Origin: Cladorrhinum sp. PSN259
Lineage: Eukaryota > Ascomycota > Sordariomycetes > Sordariales > Podosporaceae
DNA length: 64,000 bases
Assembly (NCBI GenBank): GCA_033725935.1
Contig: MU867079.1
Coordinates: forward strand, 226,366 to 290,365
Reading direction: 5' to 3'
The translations under genes and the position numbers were made by a program. This document shows, one piece after another, positions 10,814 through 23,008 of the stretch; the stretch's first letter is position 1; the number at the start of each line of letters is the position of its first letter. Below the pieces are notes generated by a model, which saw only the letters and a program-made list of their open reading frames with translations, did no database searches and had not been told where the DNA came from.

Positions 10814-10886
10814 AGAATCACACTGAGTTGTACTAACAAAGGAGAAAACTACAACGCCACCGATCGCAATGCGGACGACGAGCATC

Positions 10887-11110
10887 GACAGAAGAATAAC
10901 ATCGACGAGTACCAACAGAAGAATAACATCGACGAGTACCGACAGAAGAATAATACCGACGAGTACCGACAGAAGAATAATATCGACGAGTACCGACAGA
11001 AGAATAATATCGACGAGAAGAAGAATACCATCGACGAGAAGAAGAATACCATCGACGAGAAGAAGAATACCATCGACGAGAAGAAGAATACCATCGACGA
11101 GAAGAAGAAT
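10887..11110 (+). repeat. Tandem repeat of 27-bp then 21-bp units, in frame with the upstream gene
   Basis: Four full copies and one partial copy of a 27-bp unit (roughly GACAGAAGAATAATATCGAC plus GAGTACC) are followed by four copies of a 21-bp unit (AAGAAGAATACCATCGACGA plus G) and a partial copy. Both units are multiples of three. In the frame of the 9395-10813 gene they read as RQKNNIDEY and KKNTIDE repeats, highly charged and without stops until 11234. Confidence 0.85.
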
Positions 11111-11671
11111 AAGATGAGGAGGAATAAGAATACACTTATAAGAGTAACATACAATACGGACTGGCTTAGACACGGCCCAGCGGGAGAGTCTGGGATATTG
11201 AAATGGAATTCAGGAACGGCAGAAGATTGTTATTAGAGAGGAGGACTCTGCGTGTGTGTGTCATCTCTCTTTTCTTTTCTTCTCTTCTCTTCTCTTCTCT
11301 TCCCGTCTGTCTTTTCGGGGTTTGTAGGGTTGGCTATTTTACCATTGCCTTTCTTTAGCTGTGTCTTTTGATCGGCTGTTTTCTTTCCCATTTCTTTTCT
11401 TTTTGGGTAAATTCTAGTTATTCTGGATCGGTTTTTGGAAAAAGAAAAAGATGTAAGATACCTGCCGGGGGGGAAATGAATGAAAGTTAATGATGATATG
11501 ATCTTGGTGGACTCTTAGATTTTCTTGATGTTATCGATGGTGATGTTGTTGGTCAGCAGATACGTATCGGCGTATACCTTGGTCCTCATGGTCTTTTACA
11601 GGCAATCTTTTCTCCATATCTTGGTTCCTTCGAGACAAAATTGTTACATTGTTCATGTCATATTTATACTC

Positions 11672-11743
11672 TTACAACGCTTGGCTTAATCCCTTTCACG
11701 GTGCCATTACAACGCTTGGCTTAATCCCTTTCACGGTGCCATT
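11672..11743. repeat. 35-bp tandem duplication (two perfect copies)
   Basis: The unit TTACAACGCTTGGCTTAATC continuing CCTTTCACGGTGCCA occurs twice head to tail without a mismatch. Its identity suggests a recent slippage or assembly event. Confidence 0.85.
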
Positions 11744-14700
11744 GTCATCGTCGCAAATACCGTCATATAGCGCGGGATGGGATCGTCTGCTCTAATTGCG
11801 GAGCGCCTGCAGAGTGTAGGTAGTTGTTGTGGTCTACTTGGGCGCTTCATTTCCGTAGGGTTTGGATAGCATATCCTCGATTCGGTCCCGTGTCCGTACT
11901 CTTTTCTTTGGGTGTGGGTTTCTGGTGATACTATCTACGTGTTTCCTTGCATGTCAATGCATGTCCCCGTGTGTTTGTGTAGCTTTGTTTCGACGTCGGT
12001 TTTGGTGTGGGCACTCACTGTGGAGGGAGCCCTCCCGACAATCGCTGTATCTTCTCCGGTTGTTCTTGCGTGTCGATTCTCAAAGACTCCTTTAAAGGTT
12101 ATTGACAAATCCTGTCAAGGGAGCAGTTAATTGTTATTGGGCAGTTATGCTAATGCACAACGGGGAATGGCCCCTGGTAACAAACAAAAGGCCTCGACGC
12201 GTTATTAACGTAGCGTGTATGGTACGAGGTGTAAGAAAATGACCCTCTTATAAGCTCGAAAACTTGGAAAAGAGATGTAATTTCCGTAAGCTGTAGACTT
12301 AACCTGCCTTGACTGCTGAGTGTCGTTGATGTCTTGGTTTCCTCTCGTTCCACACTGCTACCGCCGCTCTAGAAGATTGCAGCCCAAGCCTCCAGAACTA
12401 AACCTCTGCCTCCAATCTTTGCTCTCTAAAATCATTTTTCTTTTCCAAATTCTCGAGTTCAATAAGAGGGTCATCACCTTGCACCTCGTACCATGCACTC
12501 TAAGTTGATAACGCGTTAGGGCCATTCGTTTGTTGCCAGGAGCCATGTCCGTGTTCTGCATCAGTCGGAACTGCCCAATGACAACTAAGTCCTCCTCTGA
12601 TAGGAGTTGCCAATAACATCAAAGGCCTTGAGAACCCACAGATCCGCAGGAACAGCCCGGAGAAGATACGGCAATTGTCAGGAGGGTCATAACGGCAAGG
12701 TTGGGTATGATGTCGATGTGAAGGAGTAACTCAACACTATCACCTCCCCATTGTTGATTTTCAGATCTGAGATACCCCAGAGCAACCTGCTTTTCCGGCC
12801 AAAGGTTCTCGTCATTCTACATTCGAATTGCATCCAAATCAACCGCGTCTAACTCTACTTACCAGCATCATTGCTTGTACGTGGGACTCAACAGTATCTG
12901 TGGCCTTCTTTCTTTTTGCACACTCATGTCTTTTTAAAATTCATTCTTTAAATATCAACAGAAGCCTTTGTTTTCTTTCCTCCTGCCCAAAAAACAAAAT
13001 TGCAAAACCAACAAAAACAAGGCTTTCCTTGAGCAATCTTGATGGTAGGCACGGTATATTCTGAGAAATAGCTGCTTCTACCTTTCCCCTCCCCTCCCCT
13101 TCCAATGTACTTCATCTTCCCTCTCCCCGGACGAATATGCTTCCCTCATTCATGCTGCTCCGAGTTCAGACTCCCGTCATCGAACCTGAAAGTTCGGGAC
13201 TCATCAATCATCAATCACCTGCATTTACTTCACCCATGGCACACATGCTTCTTGGACGACCGGGGGGAGGGAGGGGTATCTGAGTTTCCCTTGTCCCATC
13301 CTATTTACTCTTCTTGTTTTACCTTATCTCCCGTGAAAGGCTGATTGAAACTTCTTCTCTTTTTCACCGCTCTTTTCTGTTTCTGTTTCTGTTGTTGTTT
13401 TGTTTTCTTGATGTTGTAATGGGCCTCGGGGAGGGCAGTTTTTTGACTGGTTGAAGATAGTTCGCGATTCTGTTAGGTGACGTGTTCGAGCGGGGTTGTG
13501 GTTGGTTGTCCTTCCCTCGAGGCGAGCAAACCGGGTTCCAAACAGGTTTAGCCGGGAATTTGAGGTGCATTTAGAGTTCTTGATTGACCAAACACAATCT
13601 TTTTGAGTTCAGGCCCCAGTTTTACTTGCATCTTTTGGCATCTTTTGTTTTCATTTGCTGAAAAGCATTGAGTTGTGATTCTGTGGTGACTATTGAGGCT
13701 TGTTCGTCCTTTTCAGGTATCTCGTTTTCTTTGCCTGTGGAATATAATACATACTCTGGTTCTGGTGCCCAAGACAATCTCGGGGATGTAAATGGTAGAT
13801 AGTTGGGAGTTTATGAGTCTCTATGGAAAGCATTGTAGAACTTTATCTTCGATATACGTACTCATTCAGTGATGCCTTTTTCACGTACATCCATCTTCTC
13901 TCCGCCAGGCAACTTTCACTCTGGGAACATGAAGCTCCATTTATTGCCCTGATTTATATGCCAGTGACGTTTGCACTAAATCTGGGCGTGTTCCATTTAG
14001 TAACTGCATCAAGGGATAGATTTCATCTGAGAATTGAAGCCCTATATCCTCTCACGGCTTGTCTTGATGGCAAGTTTAGCACGCCGGGACGGCTAAGGCT
14101 TTGATCTTCCGCACTGCTTGCAGACCGTTGGAAGTACTCTAGTTTGGCGTTTCACTTACTGGCTCTTTTTGTCTAAGCAGCTGAGATATTTGCTCAATTA
14201 CCTTCAAAAATGGGAATTTGAAACCATCTGTCAACGCCCTTGACTGTTTTATTTACTTAACAGTCAATCTTGACTTGACCGTTGGTTTTATGATAACCGT
14301 TGCTGGGTATAAAACAAAGTATGGTTTACTAGCCTTGGATTTCTGTGCCGGACTAAGGTCTAGAGTCGGCCGGGCCAGGCCAGGGTGCAAGTGGATGAGG
14401 GCATTCCCAGATGGAAGGAGCTGCTCAGCCATACCCACACCCAGGCCCAGGCAGTCCCCTTGGATCTCTGCAACTTCGAAGTGTTAGCCATCTTCCACTT
14501 AAACAACGACACAGTTCATACCCACCCACCACACCCACAAAGGCACAGGTATAGCACCCACACCCATACCGTGACCCACACCCACACAGGCTTCCTAGCT
14601 CGCAGCCGTGCCAGAAACTGACCACCACCTCTCCCAGGGCATCTCCGGCCAATCCGATCGATCTATAGCTGCACCCACGGAAGACAGTCACTCAACTGGC

Positions 14701-15449
14701 AGGATGGGTGAGCAGGTAGGTAGGTAGGTAGGCAGGTTCGTAGGAAGGTACACTGTTGGTAAATGATAACTGTAAACACAGAACCAACGGTTAACTCGAA
14801 TCCAACGGAGGTTAAGTGTGATCTCACTGCATTATACCAATAAACAAACAGGTGTAAATAAGTAACGGTTACCTACCCCGGGCCACATCTCCCATTTAAA
14901 TGTTTCAAGTTGCCTGTGGTCTTTGGTAACGCCAGAAGAACCGCCGTTCTACCTCCTTCTTTATCTGATTGAACAAAGTTGTTGCTGTCTTTCTAGTAGT
15001 CATCGAAATTTGTACTCGTTATGAGCAGTTCCCTGAACCCGTTTATTTCAGTTGTTGTTGAACAAGGACATCGTTGTATATATCCTTATACATGCAGTTT
15101 TGTACAGTTACTGAACGTTTTCTTCTAATATTTGGATCATATCGGAGAAGGCTGCTCAAGCCGTTTGAAGCAGTCTCGAAGATACTATGGGTTGGATTGA
15201 TTCGTTTGAAGAGTCTCCCCACGCGATCTAGAGCACATCATGATACAATAGTGAGCAAGTCCGCTGCAGGATCGTTGGAACTCGGGCCCATTGATATAGG
15301 CTTTTATCCAACAAGTTTAAGAGCATCATTAGAATCGTGCTTACAATACTTTGCAAGTTGATGAGAATATGCCTGTGAGTTTCTGCTGGTTTCGTGTAAA
15401 TACCTCCTGAAGTCAAATTTCTGTAATGTTCAACACCGCCTCCGCTAGC

Positions 15450-16350
15450 CTGAGTTCAATTAAGATCTTCATCAAATATCTTGAAGATCTTTGGCAACCA
15501 TTTGCCCCTCTGGGAGTTCAACTGTTTACATTTGCTATTTCTTCAAGTAAACTTGCCTCATACTAGTACTTTAACCAATATAGTGTTTGTCCTTGAAGTA
15601 CGTTAGATCTATGGATGGTTTTTACGCTCTCATAAACATTTCAAGTTGTTATTGTTCTACTCTGGGAGTTTCAAGTCCTGTACATTTGCTTTTTCCTCAA
15701 GAAAACCGTCTAATGTTTCGTCCAATGTTTGAGATTATTGAATCAAGGCTATCCTCGATTGTTCTTTCCGCATTGGTAGATTGCTGAGGTTCGTATAACC
15801 ACCTGGATTCAGAGTGACTAGCATCACGCAACCTGAATATTGGTTTACATTCGCGCTATCTTCATTAAAATCGGCCGGTATTTCGTCTCAGATTTTGTTC
15901 GAGTTAGCTTCGAGGCTGCCAGTCCTTATTATTGTGCTTGTAAATTACGGACGTCCTGAGTGGTGACTGATTCAAGGGTGAATATCTGGCACCTCGGTGA
16001 TCGTTTTACACTCGTTATTTCCTGTAGAAAATCGTCCGATATTTCCTTCATAGTTTTGATATCATCCCAGGTCTAGACTAAAATTGCTTGTCATTCTGTT
16101 GCCAAACTATTGAGGTCCTCGTGAGTCATTCAACGTGAAGATCTGGCTCCTGGATGTTGGCTTACATTCGTGCTTTCCTCGGTAAAAAGTCGTCCAGTCT
16201 TTCGTCCGATATTTTTGTTGGTCACTTTTCCGCCTTGATCTGTAAAACATTGACACCCTACCAGTAAATGAATAGCGAGTATCCGGCCCCTGTAAGTTTG
16301 TTTCCTTTCGTACCTTCCACCTGAGAATCGTCCAGTACTTTATCCCAACT
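15450..16350. repeat. Diverged tandem array, about six units of roughly 130-170 bp
   Basis: A motif of the form TTTACATTCGTGCTTTCCTC, then an A-rich step, then ATCGTCCGATATTTCGTC, recurs in diverged form near 15523, 15677, 15844, 16005, 16160 and 16295. The first two units also share CTCTGGGAGTT before the motif. Units differ by many substitutions and small indels, so the array is old. No open frame spans it. Confidence 0.6.
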
Positions 16351-16559
16351 ACCGTTTGACATAGCAGCCACACCAGCAGTCGTTCTTGCTTATTTTGGGA
16401 ATTTCGTTAATGGGTTGCTGAGAACCTCTGCCGCCGGAGTTCCTCTATAATTTGGGACCTCCCTTCTTCTTTCCCTTCCCAAAAAACTTTTTCTCCTGCT
16501 GCAAAACCAATTTCTCACGACTAAAGACTCAGCAATAACCTTGACCTTCTGGTATCATC

Positions 16560-18982
16560 ATGCCTCCCAAACGTGGCACCAAGGAGAAGCCTTACGATAA
16601 TGGCATTTCCCCGTCGCAGAGAGAGACGTGGTTCATGCACACTATTCTCGGTCACATCCGTGGTAACTTGAACCAGCTCATCGATTGGAACGGCGTCAGG
16701 CGCGACATGGGCTACGCCAACACCGAGACTACCAAGGTAATCAGTGTTCTTCCTCACATTCTCTTGGATGATTATTGGCCTAGCTTCCATTTATATTATT
16801 TGTTTTGAACGGTTTACCGCCATATTGTTTTATTTACTCTTCACTTGATGTTCTTCGAATCCTCGGGTGTCATTTTCTTTTACATTGCAAGTTCGGGGAT
16901 GCTTTCAGGAGGTCTCGATACGGTTCATGGACCTATTTTCTTTTTGCCACATTGCACTATTTCTTGTCTCATTGCTATATCTTGGATTATTCGCTTTTTA
17001 AGTCCTCTTAGGCGGTTTTGTAAAACGCTAGGATTTTCGGATCTGCTTTTGCTCTTACAAGTACCTCTTACCGTGAGTTTAGACAACAGAGACTAACAAT
17101 TTGTTCCTTAAAGGTTCGCTGGGGCCAAGTTAGGAAGAAGCTCATGCTCGACCGTATCGCTGCAGGCGATTTCGCAGTTGAGGGCAGCTCGGACGACAAT
17201 CGTGGTAACGATGCTAATGATGGTGATGACGACGACGATGGGGACGGCGACGATAGCAAGGACAACCACAACAGCGGTCGCAGTGATCCTGCCCTTGGAG
17301 GGGGTGATCGTGGCGTCACGGCAAAGAACAAGCGCAAGAAATTCACTACTAGCGCCGGTGTCAAGAAGCGTTCCGGTGGCAGCACCCCCCGCAAGACTTC
17401 CCGTTCTGCCTACCTGTCCGCCTACGTCGCCATCGACAGCGACGATGATGAGGAGGCTGATGAGAAGCCCAAAGTTGTTCGTTCTACTTCTGGCCAGACC
17501 TTGATCGACCTCTCCAATGAGGATGATGACGATGATGATGCTGCCATCCAGTCACAGTTCCGTCAGGAGATTTCTCATGGTCATTCCGGCTCTCATGTTG
17601 GTGGCCGCACTCCTGTCACTCCCGAGGTCATGAGTGGATATACCGGTTTTGACCCCATTCAGGCCAGACGTGCCGCCACGGCGATTCCCACCACCGCTGC
17701 CAATTCTTGGAGCAGCAACCTCACCCCCAGTGCCAGGCTTGTTGCCGTCAACCGCTCGTTCACCCCTAGCTTCACCCCTTCTCCTGCTGCCGCCAAACGT
17801 CCGGGTTCCCCTACCTTCGCTGGTCGGAGCCCCTCCAACTCGAATAACAACGAACACGCTTCAGACTCTGGGGGCACCAGTATCTTCCGCGGCCCGCTTC
17901 GTTCACTCGGTTCCGGTATTACAAACTGGTACGGTGGCACTGACTCTTCTGGCCATCGTCTCTCTTCTGGTACAGAAGCTTTAACACCTGCTGCTCGTCG
18001 TGTTACCTCGGGTGGTCAGACTTCTGCTGGTTCTCACACCATGACTCCTGGCACTTCGGCTTCTACCGACTCCTCTCCTCGCATGCCTCTAGGTAAGTTA
18101 CCTATAAACACGTGTATGCTGTACGATAGTTGTTTTATTTAGTTCACTGCATTTTTAACACCCTTTTGCTTGTATCCTCCTCCCTCTATGTTCTTTTCTT
18201 CACTACATACCTTAGCTCATTTCCTCCGTTTCATCTTACCACTTCTTCACCTCCATTTCATTCTTTTACTTTTTCTTTCTCAAGCAACCGATTACTAACC
18301 ATTAACCCCAGATCATACCCTCTCAGCGCACCGCGTCATGTCATCCCCCACCACCACTGCCCGGCGCCGCACACCCTCCACCACCACACTTCCTGCTTCG
18401 CTTGCGACCAATATCACCACCCCATCCACGAACACCGGCACCCGCTCTCCTCTCAATGACACGCAGACTTCTTCCTCTCCAAATACTTTTTCCATCTTTG
18501 GAAACGGAAGCGGAAGCGGTACTACCTCCAGCCAAGCTGTTGACACAAACACGCAGACAAGCACAAACACAGGCCAAGACTGGAACGTGAACTATCGTGG
18601 TCCGGGCTTACTCCCCGACGGCAGCATTGATCTTTGGTCTATTCCTGAGCATCCTTCTGCTAGGAAGGCTCGTGAGGCTGCTTCCACCCGGGATAATCAT
18701 GGAGATATTGATGAGGAGGATCAGGATCTTGAGATAGGTGGTGGAGCTGCACTTGTTGTTGAGACTCAGGCTGCTTATGGGTGGGCTGCTGCTGCTATGG
18801 CTGCTCATGCTACTGCAGCTGCTTCTGCTGTGGAGGATGGCCAGGACACGCGGGAATATGATACTCTGGACACGAATATGCGTGATGCTGATGAGAATGG
18901 GGGTCACGGTTCAAGCTATTTTGACGATGTGAATGGTTGGAGCGCTGCTGAGCCTGCTGAGCCTGCTTCTTTGCGTCGTTGA
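16560..18982 (+). CDS. Myb-like protein with acidic, Ser/Thr-rich and Ala-rich tail
   Basis: Exons 16560-16736, 17114-18092 and 18312-18982 (608 aa); phases 0 and 1 agree at both junctions. The N-terminus holds the Myb-like segment: RETWFMHTILGHIRG, LIDWNGVRRDMGYAN, then across the first intron VRWGQVRKKLM. The intron falls within a residue of the position where the smaller paralogues at 1344-7018 are split, though in phase 0. An Asp-rich acidic stretch follows, then a basic KNKRKKFTTS segment, Ser/Pro/Thr-rich disorder, and after exon 3 an Ala-rich region. No catalytic domain is seen. A role as a DNA- or chromatin-binding protein is inferred. Confidence 0.8.
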
Positions 18983-20181
18983 GAGCGGGTTTGCTTTTCT
19001 CTTTGAGACATTGAGAATTGGTTCGGGCGCGAAAGGCCGTCTGCTGACTTATGAGATTGCTCAAAAAGAGTATATGACGCCGTTATTGCTTCATAGGTGG
19101 ATGGGAACTTGAGAGTAGCGACGGGGGAGGAACCGGAGAGAAATGGGAGGATAGGGAACGGGATTACATATATACAAAACGGACGACTCGGAGAGTTTTA
19201 ACCTCATGTTCGGTCGGTTGTCATATATGACATTAAAGACAAAGAACCAGGGATTAGGGAGCTCGAGTATGGGTATTGTATTCGTCACAGACATGAAAGC
19301 AATGCAGATAATAGGAAGGGACGCGGAGGAACCGGCGGTGTCCTTGGCCGCATACGGCAACATGGGGCTTGGTCAATGGACAACGAATCAAGGGCATGAA
19401 AACATGAGGAAGAAAATGAAATTGGACCGTTTTGAGAGGAAATGGGAAGGGACATTAGCACGGTTAAATAAAAAGATGATCAAGAAAAAGAAACACCGTG
19501 AACAAATCCACAAATAAAAATAATAATAATAATAATTAAATCTTTTTACATCCTCAACAATTTTTTACATTGCACTTTTATTTTTCTCTTTCTTCCGAGT
19601 CGAGTCGAGTCCCCTAGATTAAGATAAATAGGTAGGTACTGTACATATCTCTCTCTATCAAACTTTCTCAAGTTTACTACTCTTTCAGCCCAATGTTTTT
19701 TTTAATACCACACACACACACACACCAACACACACATACACACTAAACCATATAATCCTCCTTTTCCATAGAGGTAGGTAGGTATTCGGTTATTTTCCGT
19801 CGTCGTGTCCAGATATTGTGACAAGATAATAATAAAAAAACGCTCCAAAAAAAAAAACCTCATTCAGTTATCTCCCCACTTGCCCTGGCCTGACCTGACC
19901 TAACCTAACCTGTGTGCGCCTTGCCACAGTTTGTTTGTTGCTTCGCCTGCTAAAACAGAAACCAAGGGAAAATAGTAAATAAACAATATGACACAAGAAA
20001 AAAAGAGAAAAAAGTAGAAGAAAAGCGCGTCCAGGCTTCTTCCATAAATTCCAATATTCTGAAACGAAAAAGAATTTGTTTTGATCATAATACATGAATG
20101 GGGTATACCACCTCACATCACAGCAAACTACCATTCCCGCTTCACCGGGTATGAGAAGTATGACGACACACGGCGGGCTGA
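18983..20181. other. Convergent intergenic region, simple repeats only
   Basis: 1.2 kb between the 3' ends of two convergent genes. It holds ATAATAATAAT near 19520, a CA-rich run near 19710-19740, GGTAGGTAGGTA near 19772 and CCTGACC/CCTAACC repeats near 19886-19912. No gene is seen. Confidence 0.6.
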
Positions 20182-23008
20182 CTAAACCCTCGCCATCACA
20201 TCATCCCTCCCTCCTCTCGGTCCACCACCACCACCATGATACCCAGGAGGTGGTGGTCCATGACGACCCCTATTATCCCTTTCCCTGTCTCTATCTCTGT
20301 CCCCCCTCTCTCTGTGGTTGTCCCTATCGCGGTCTCGATCACGATGACCATCTCGATCCCGATCTCGATCCCCCCTCTCCCGCCTATCATCCCGATGATG
20401 ATGATCAAGGCCCCTATCCCTCGTAGAGCTCCCAGGCAGAGAGTAGTCCCTCTCTCGATGATCCCCCCTCTCACTCCTCTCTCGACTCGTAGCCAGAGGC
20501 GGCGCAAAATCCCTATCCCTATCACCCCTGTCCCTTTCTCTCTCCCGGTCCCGGTCCCGGTCCCTCTCACCACCACGGTGTCCATCTCTTTCTCTTCCCC
20601 TCGGCTCCCTTTCCCTATCCCGAGTAGGCGGATGATCTCGCTCCCTCTCCCTCTCCCGCTCTCTCTCCCGTTCCTTTGGAGGCGGCGGTGGAACCGCTTC
20701 CTTCTCCTTCTCTTTCTCTCTGAATCCAGGAACGATCAACTCCGGAGCCCACTTTACTCCCTCACCCCCAGCCCATCGTTTCGCAATCCTCAACGCATCA
20801 CCGACAGCCTCCTCCACACCTGTCCAGGGCCCCATTACCCCTTTCATATCATCACCACCGGCTGACGCTAAGTTCATCTTCCTCACGGCCGCCCAAACCA
20901 CCGGCCTCCTCTTAACAACACGGTTATACTGTTCCAAAATAGCAATAGCACTATCCCTATCCAACGTCACAAAACCCGCTATCAGCTGCTCCAAAAACAC
21001 GCCATTCAGCTGCGCCACCAGATACTTGAGTACCCGATAGCTCTTAACTCGCGCGCTCAGTTCATCAAAGTGCGCAACGAGACTCAGCCACATCCCTACA
21101 TCCGAGGGTCTACCCGCAATCGAACGTGCCTGGTTCAAGAAGTGAAAGGCAAGCATGTACGCCAACACCATCTCTAAATGCACCGCAGCACATCGTTTCT
21201 CCTCGCCTGGAAGTGCAGTAGCCATCGAGGAGCGATCGACAAGGAGGGAATCGCGCATTTTCTTAAGACGACCGCCCAGTTTCATGTACTCGACGTTACG
21301 TTCCCTGGATACCTCTACCTGCGCCTTCAAGTGAGGATCCAACGGTAATGGTTCAGATCGCGTAGGAGGACGGTCGATTGTCCCCGGCGTGGGCGTAGTG
21401 CCCTGTGATTGGCTTGAAGCTGCGCGGACCATTGCTGCTCCTCCTCCGGGTTTAAGTGGTAGTGGTGTACTTGGTGTAGGCTGTTTGACTGATATCGATT
21501 CTGCCAGTGCAGAAGTCTTGCCCCGTTTTGCGGGCACCGGATCAGAAGGTGGAGGAATATCTTCCGTCGCAGGTCTTGGTCGTTTCTTCGCTGCTGCTAC
21601 TGCCGGCGGTGGAGTGCTGTTTTCTACACTGATGGCGCGCTCGAGCTTCAAAGCATCCTTCACTGATTTTGAGGGCAGGCTCAAAAGATCCTTTGCCCTC
21701 TTGGCGTTTGCTTTCTTGAGTTTGAGCGTGACAATGAGTGTTTGTTTCTCCTCCACTGCGGGCTTTGAAAGTGCTAATGGAGGTGGAGCAGCAACTGTTA
21801 TCGTCTTTCTCGCGCCGATTGGTGAGTCTGAAGACTGGCTGCTGCTCAGCTCGCCGTTCTTTGAGGACATCTGACTCAGTAACTCTTCAACCAGAGGTGG
21901 GAGTGTGGGCGACATCAGTGCCGGTATTACTCCTGGCCTCTTCTTCTTCATTGGCGACGACTTAGATGCCGGTGGCGCCTTGTCGGCCACCTTCTTCCTG
22001 GGCTTCTTCTCCTCCGCGTCGTTATCGAATAATGACGGATGAAGGGGCGATAACAATTCGGGCACCTTTCGTGGTGTTGATGCCGCGCTGTCTGATCGAA
22101 CCCTTGACCCACTTCCATTCACCATGATTGTAGATCTTGGAGAAGCTGTGTTCTCCCGATCTCTATCCGCCGCCAATGGTGCCAGTCCATTGGCGGTCGG
22201 ATGCAACAAATCGCTTTTTGTATCGCGATTTCTATCTCGCCCTCGTGGCGGTTCCGCCCTCGATTGCTGTCGCGACTGTTCTATTTTCGAGCTGCTGACT
22301 TCGCTTCTTGGTCGTTTTGTTGGCGGTGGGTTCCCATCGGTATCTGCTATCCGTTTGCGACTGTCGGGCTCGGGCTGTGATCTCGGGGGAGGATTTCTAT
22401 TTCTGAAGTCATTGTCAGTATTCACCCAGAAAGTGTGTCGTCACGCCCCAAAATCTTCTCTCGTACCTCTCTCCATTCAGCTCCAACCGGGACTTTTCTA
22501 TCCTAGAATCTGCAGCCCGACGCGCATCCACTTTGTCCGCCGACGACTTGGCAATCTCTTTCTTTGGAACTTCTCGAGTCGTCGGTGGTGGGGGTAATGG
22601 CCTCGCGTGGACAGTGCTACTGTTGCCGTTTGTACGGCTGCTGTCCAGCTTGGCGGGTAATAAGCCATTGTCCAAGGGAGAATGTGGCGACTTCTTTCTG
22701 TTCATGTGTTCTTTGAGGGACAACTTCTTCCTAACCTCCGAGCCCTTGTTGTTGTCGGTGGCCTTGGCAGACATCTGGGGCGGTTCGTCGATAATGGCCC
22801 AAGGTGGTACTGTGAATAGAACCCCACGATCGGCATCGGACAAGTACGTCTTGTACTGAAGGGGGGCACTGGGGCCGGCGAAATACCAGCCGTCCGGTTT
22901 GGGGTATTTGCAGTTGTGGTACAATGAGAGATGGTAAGGGCGTTCCGGAAGTAGATGCTGGGCAACGTATTCTGCATTCTTCTTCGCTCCATCCATCGTT
23001 CCTTTCAT
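20182..23008 (-). CDS. Large nuclear RD/RE-rich protein, possible distant AF4/FMR2 C-terminal homology
   Basis: Exons 22467-23008 and 20182-22402, joined in phase 2 (920 aa). The N-terminus has an ordered segment (YHLSLYHNCKYPKPDGWYF to VPPWAIID). Disordered Lys/Arg/Pro/Ser-rich sequence with several KKRPR-type nuclear signals follows. A helical block near residues 545-680 contains EYMKLGGRLKKMRDSLLV and HLEMVLAYMLAFHFLNQARS. The C-terminus is about 170 residues of RD, RE and HR dipeptides, as in splicing and transcription-elongation proteins. The helical block is reminiscent of the C-terminal domain of AF4/FMR2 scaffolds of the ELL elongation complex, which fission yeast has in reduced form; this is fold-level inference and weak. 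Otherwise hypothetical. Confidence 0.75.

Larger units (their letters stand above)
10814..16559. other. 5.7-kb region without a recognised gene, repeat-rich
   Basis: Apart from the tandem repeats listed separately, it contains a CT-rich run (11262-11302), CACCC-rich sequence (14500-14600), GGTA/GTAG repeats (14712-14735) and many short frames with no protein-like composition. I looked for further Myb-like exons and for spliced genes and found none. The part just upstream of 16560 may be a long 5' UTR or promoter. Confidence 0.5.

Noticed and set aside
10568..11173. 201-codon minus-strand frame with Leu/Val repeats
   Set aside because: It is the antisense reading of the 27/21-bp minisatellite, where every frame is open because the units are multiples of three.
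13823..15361. Open frames in the 11-16.5 kb desert (for example 13823-14104 and 15074-15361)
   Set aside because: They are short, lack conserved motifs and have no splice partners that extend them.
19886..19912. CCTGACC/CCTAACC repeats as an interstitial telomere
   Set aside because: Only a few imperfect short units between two genes; the unit is not CCCTAA.
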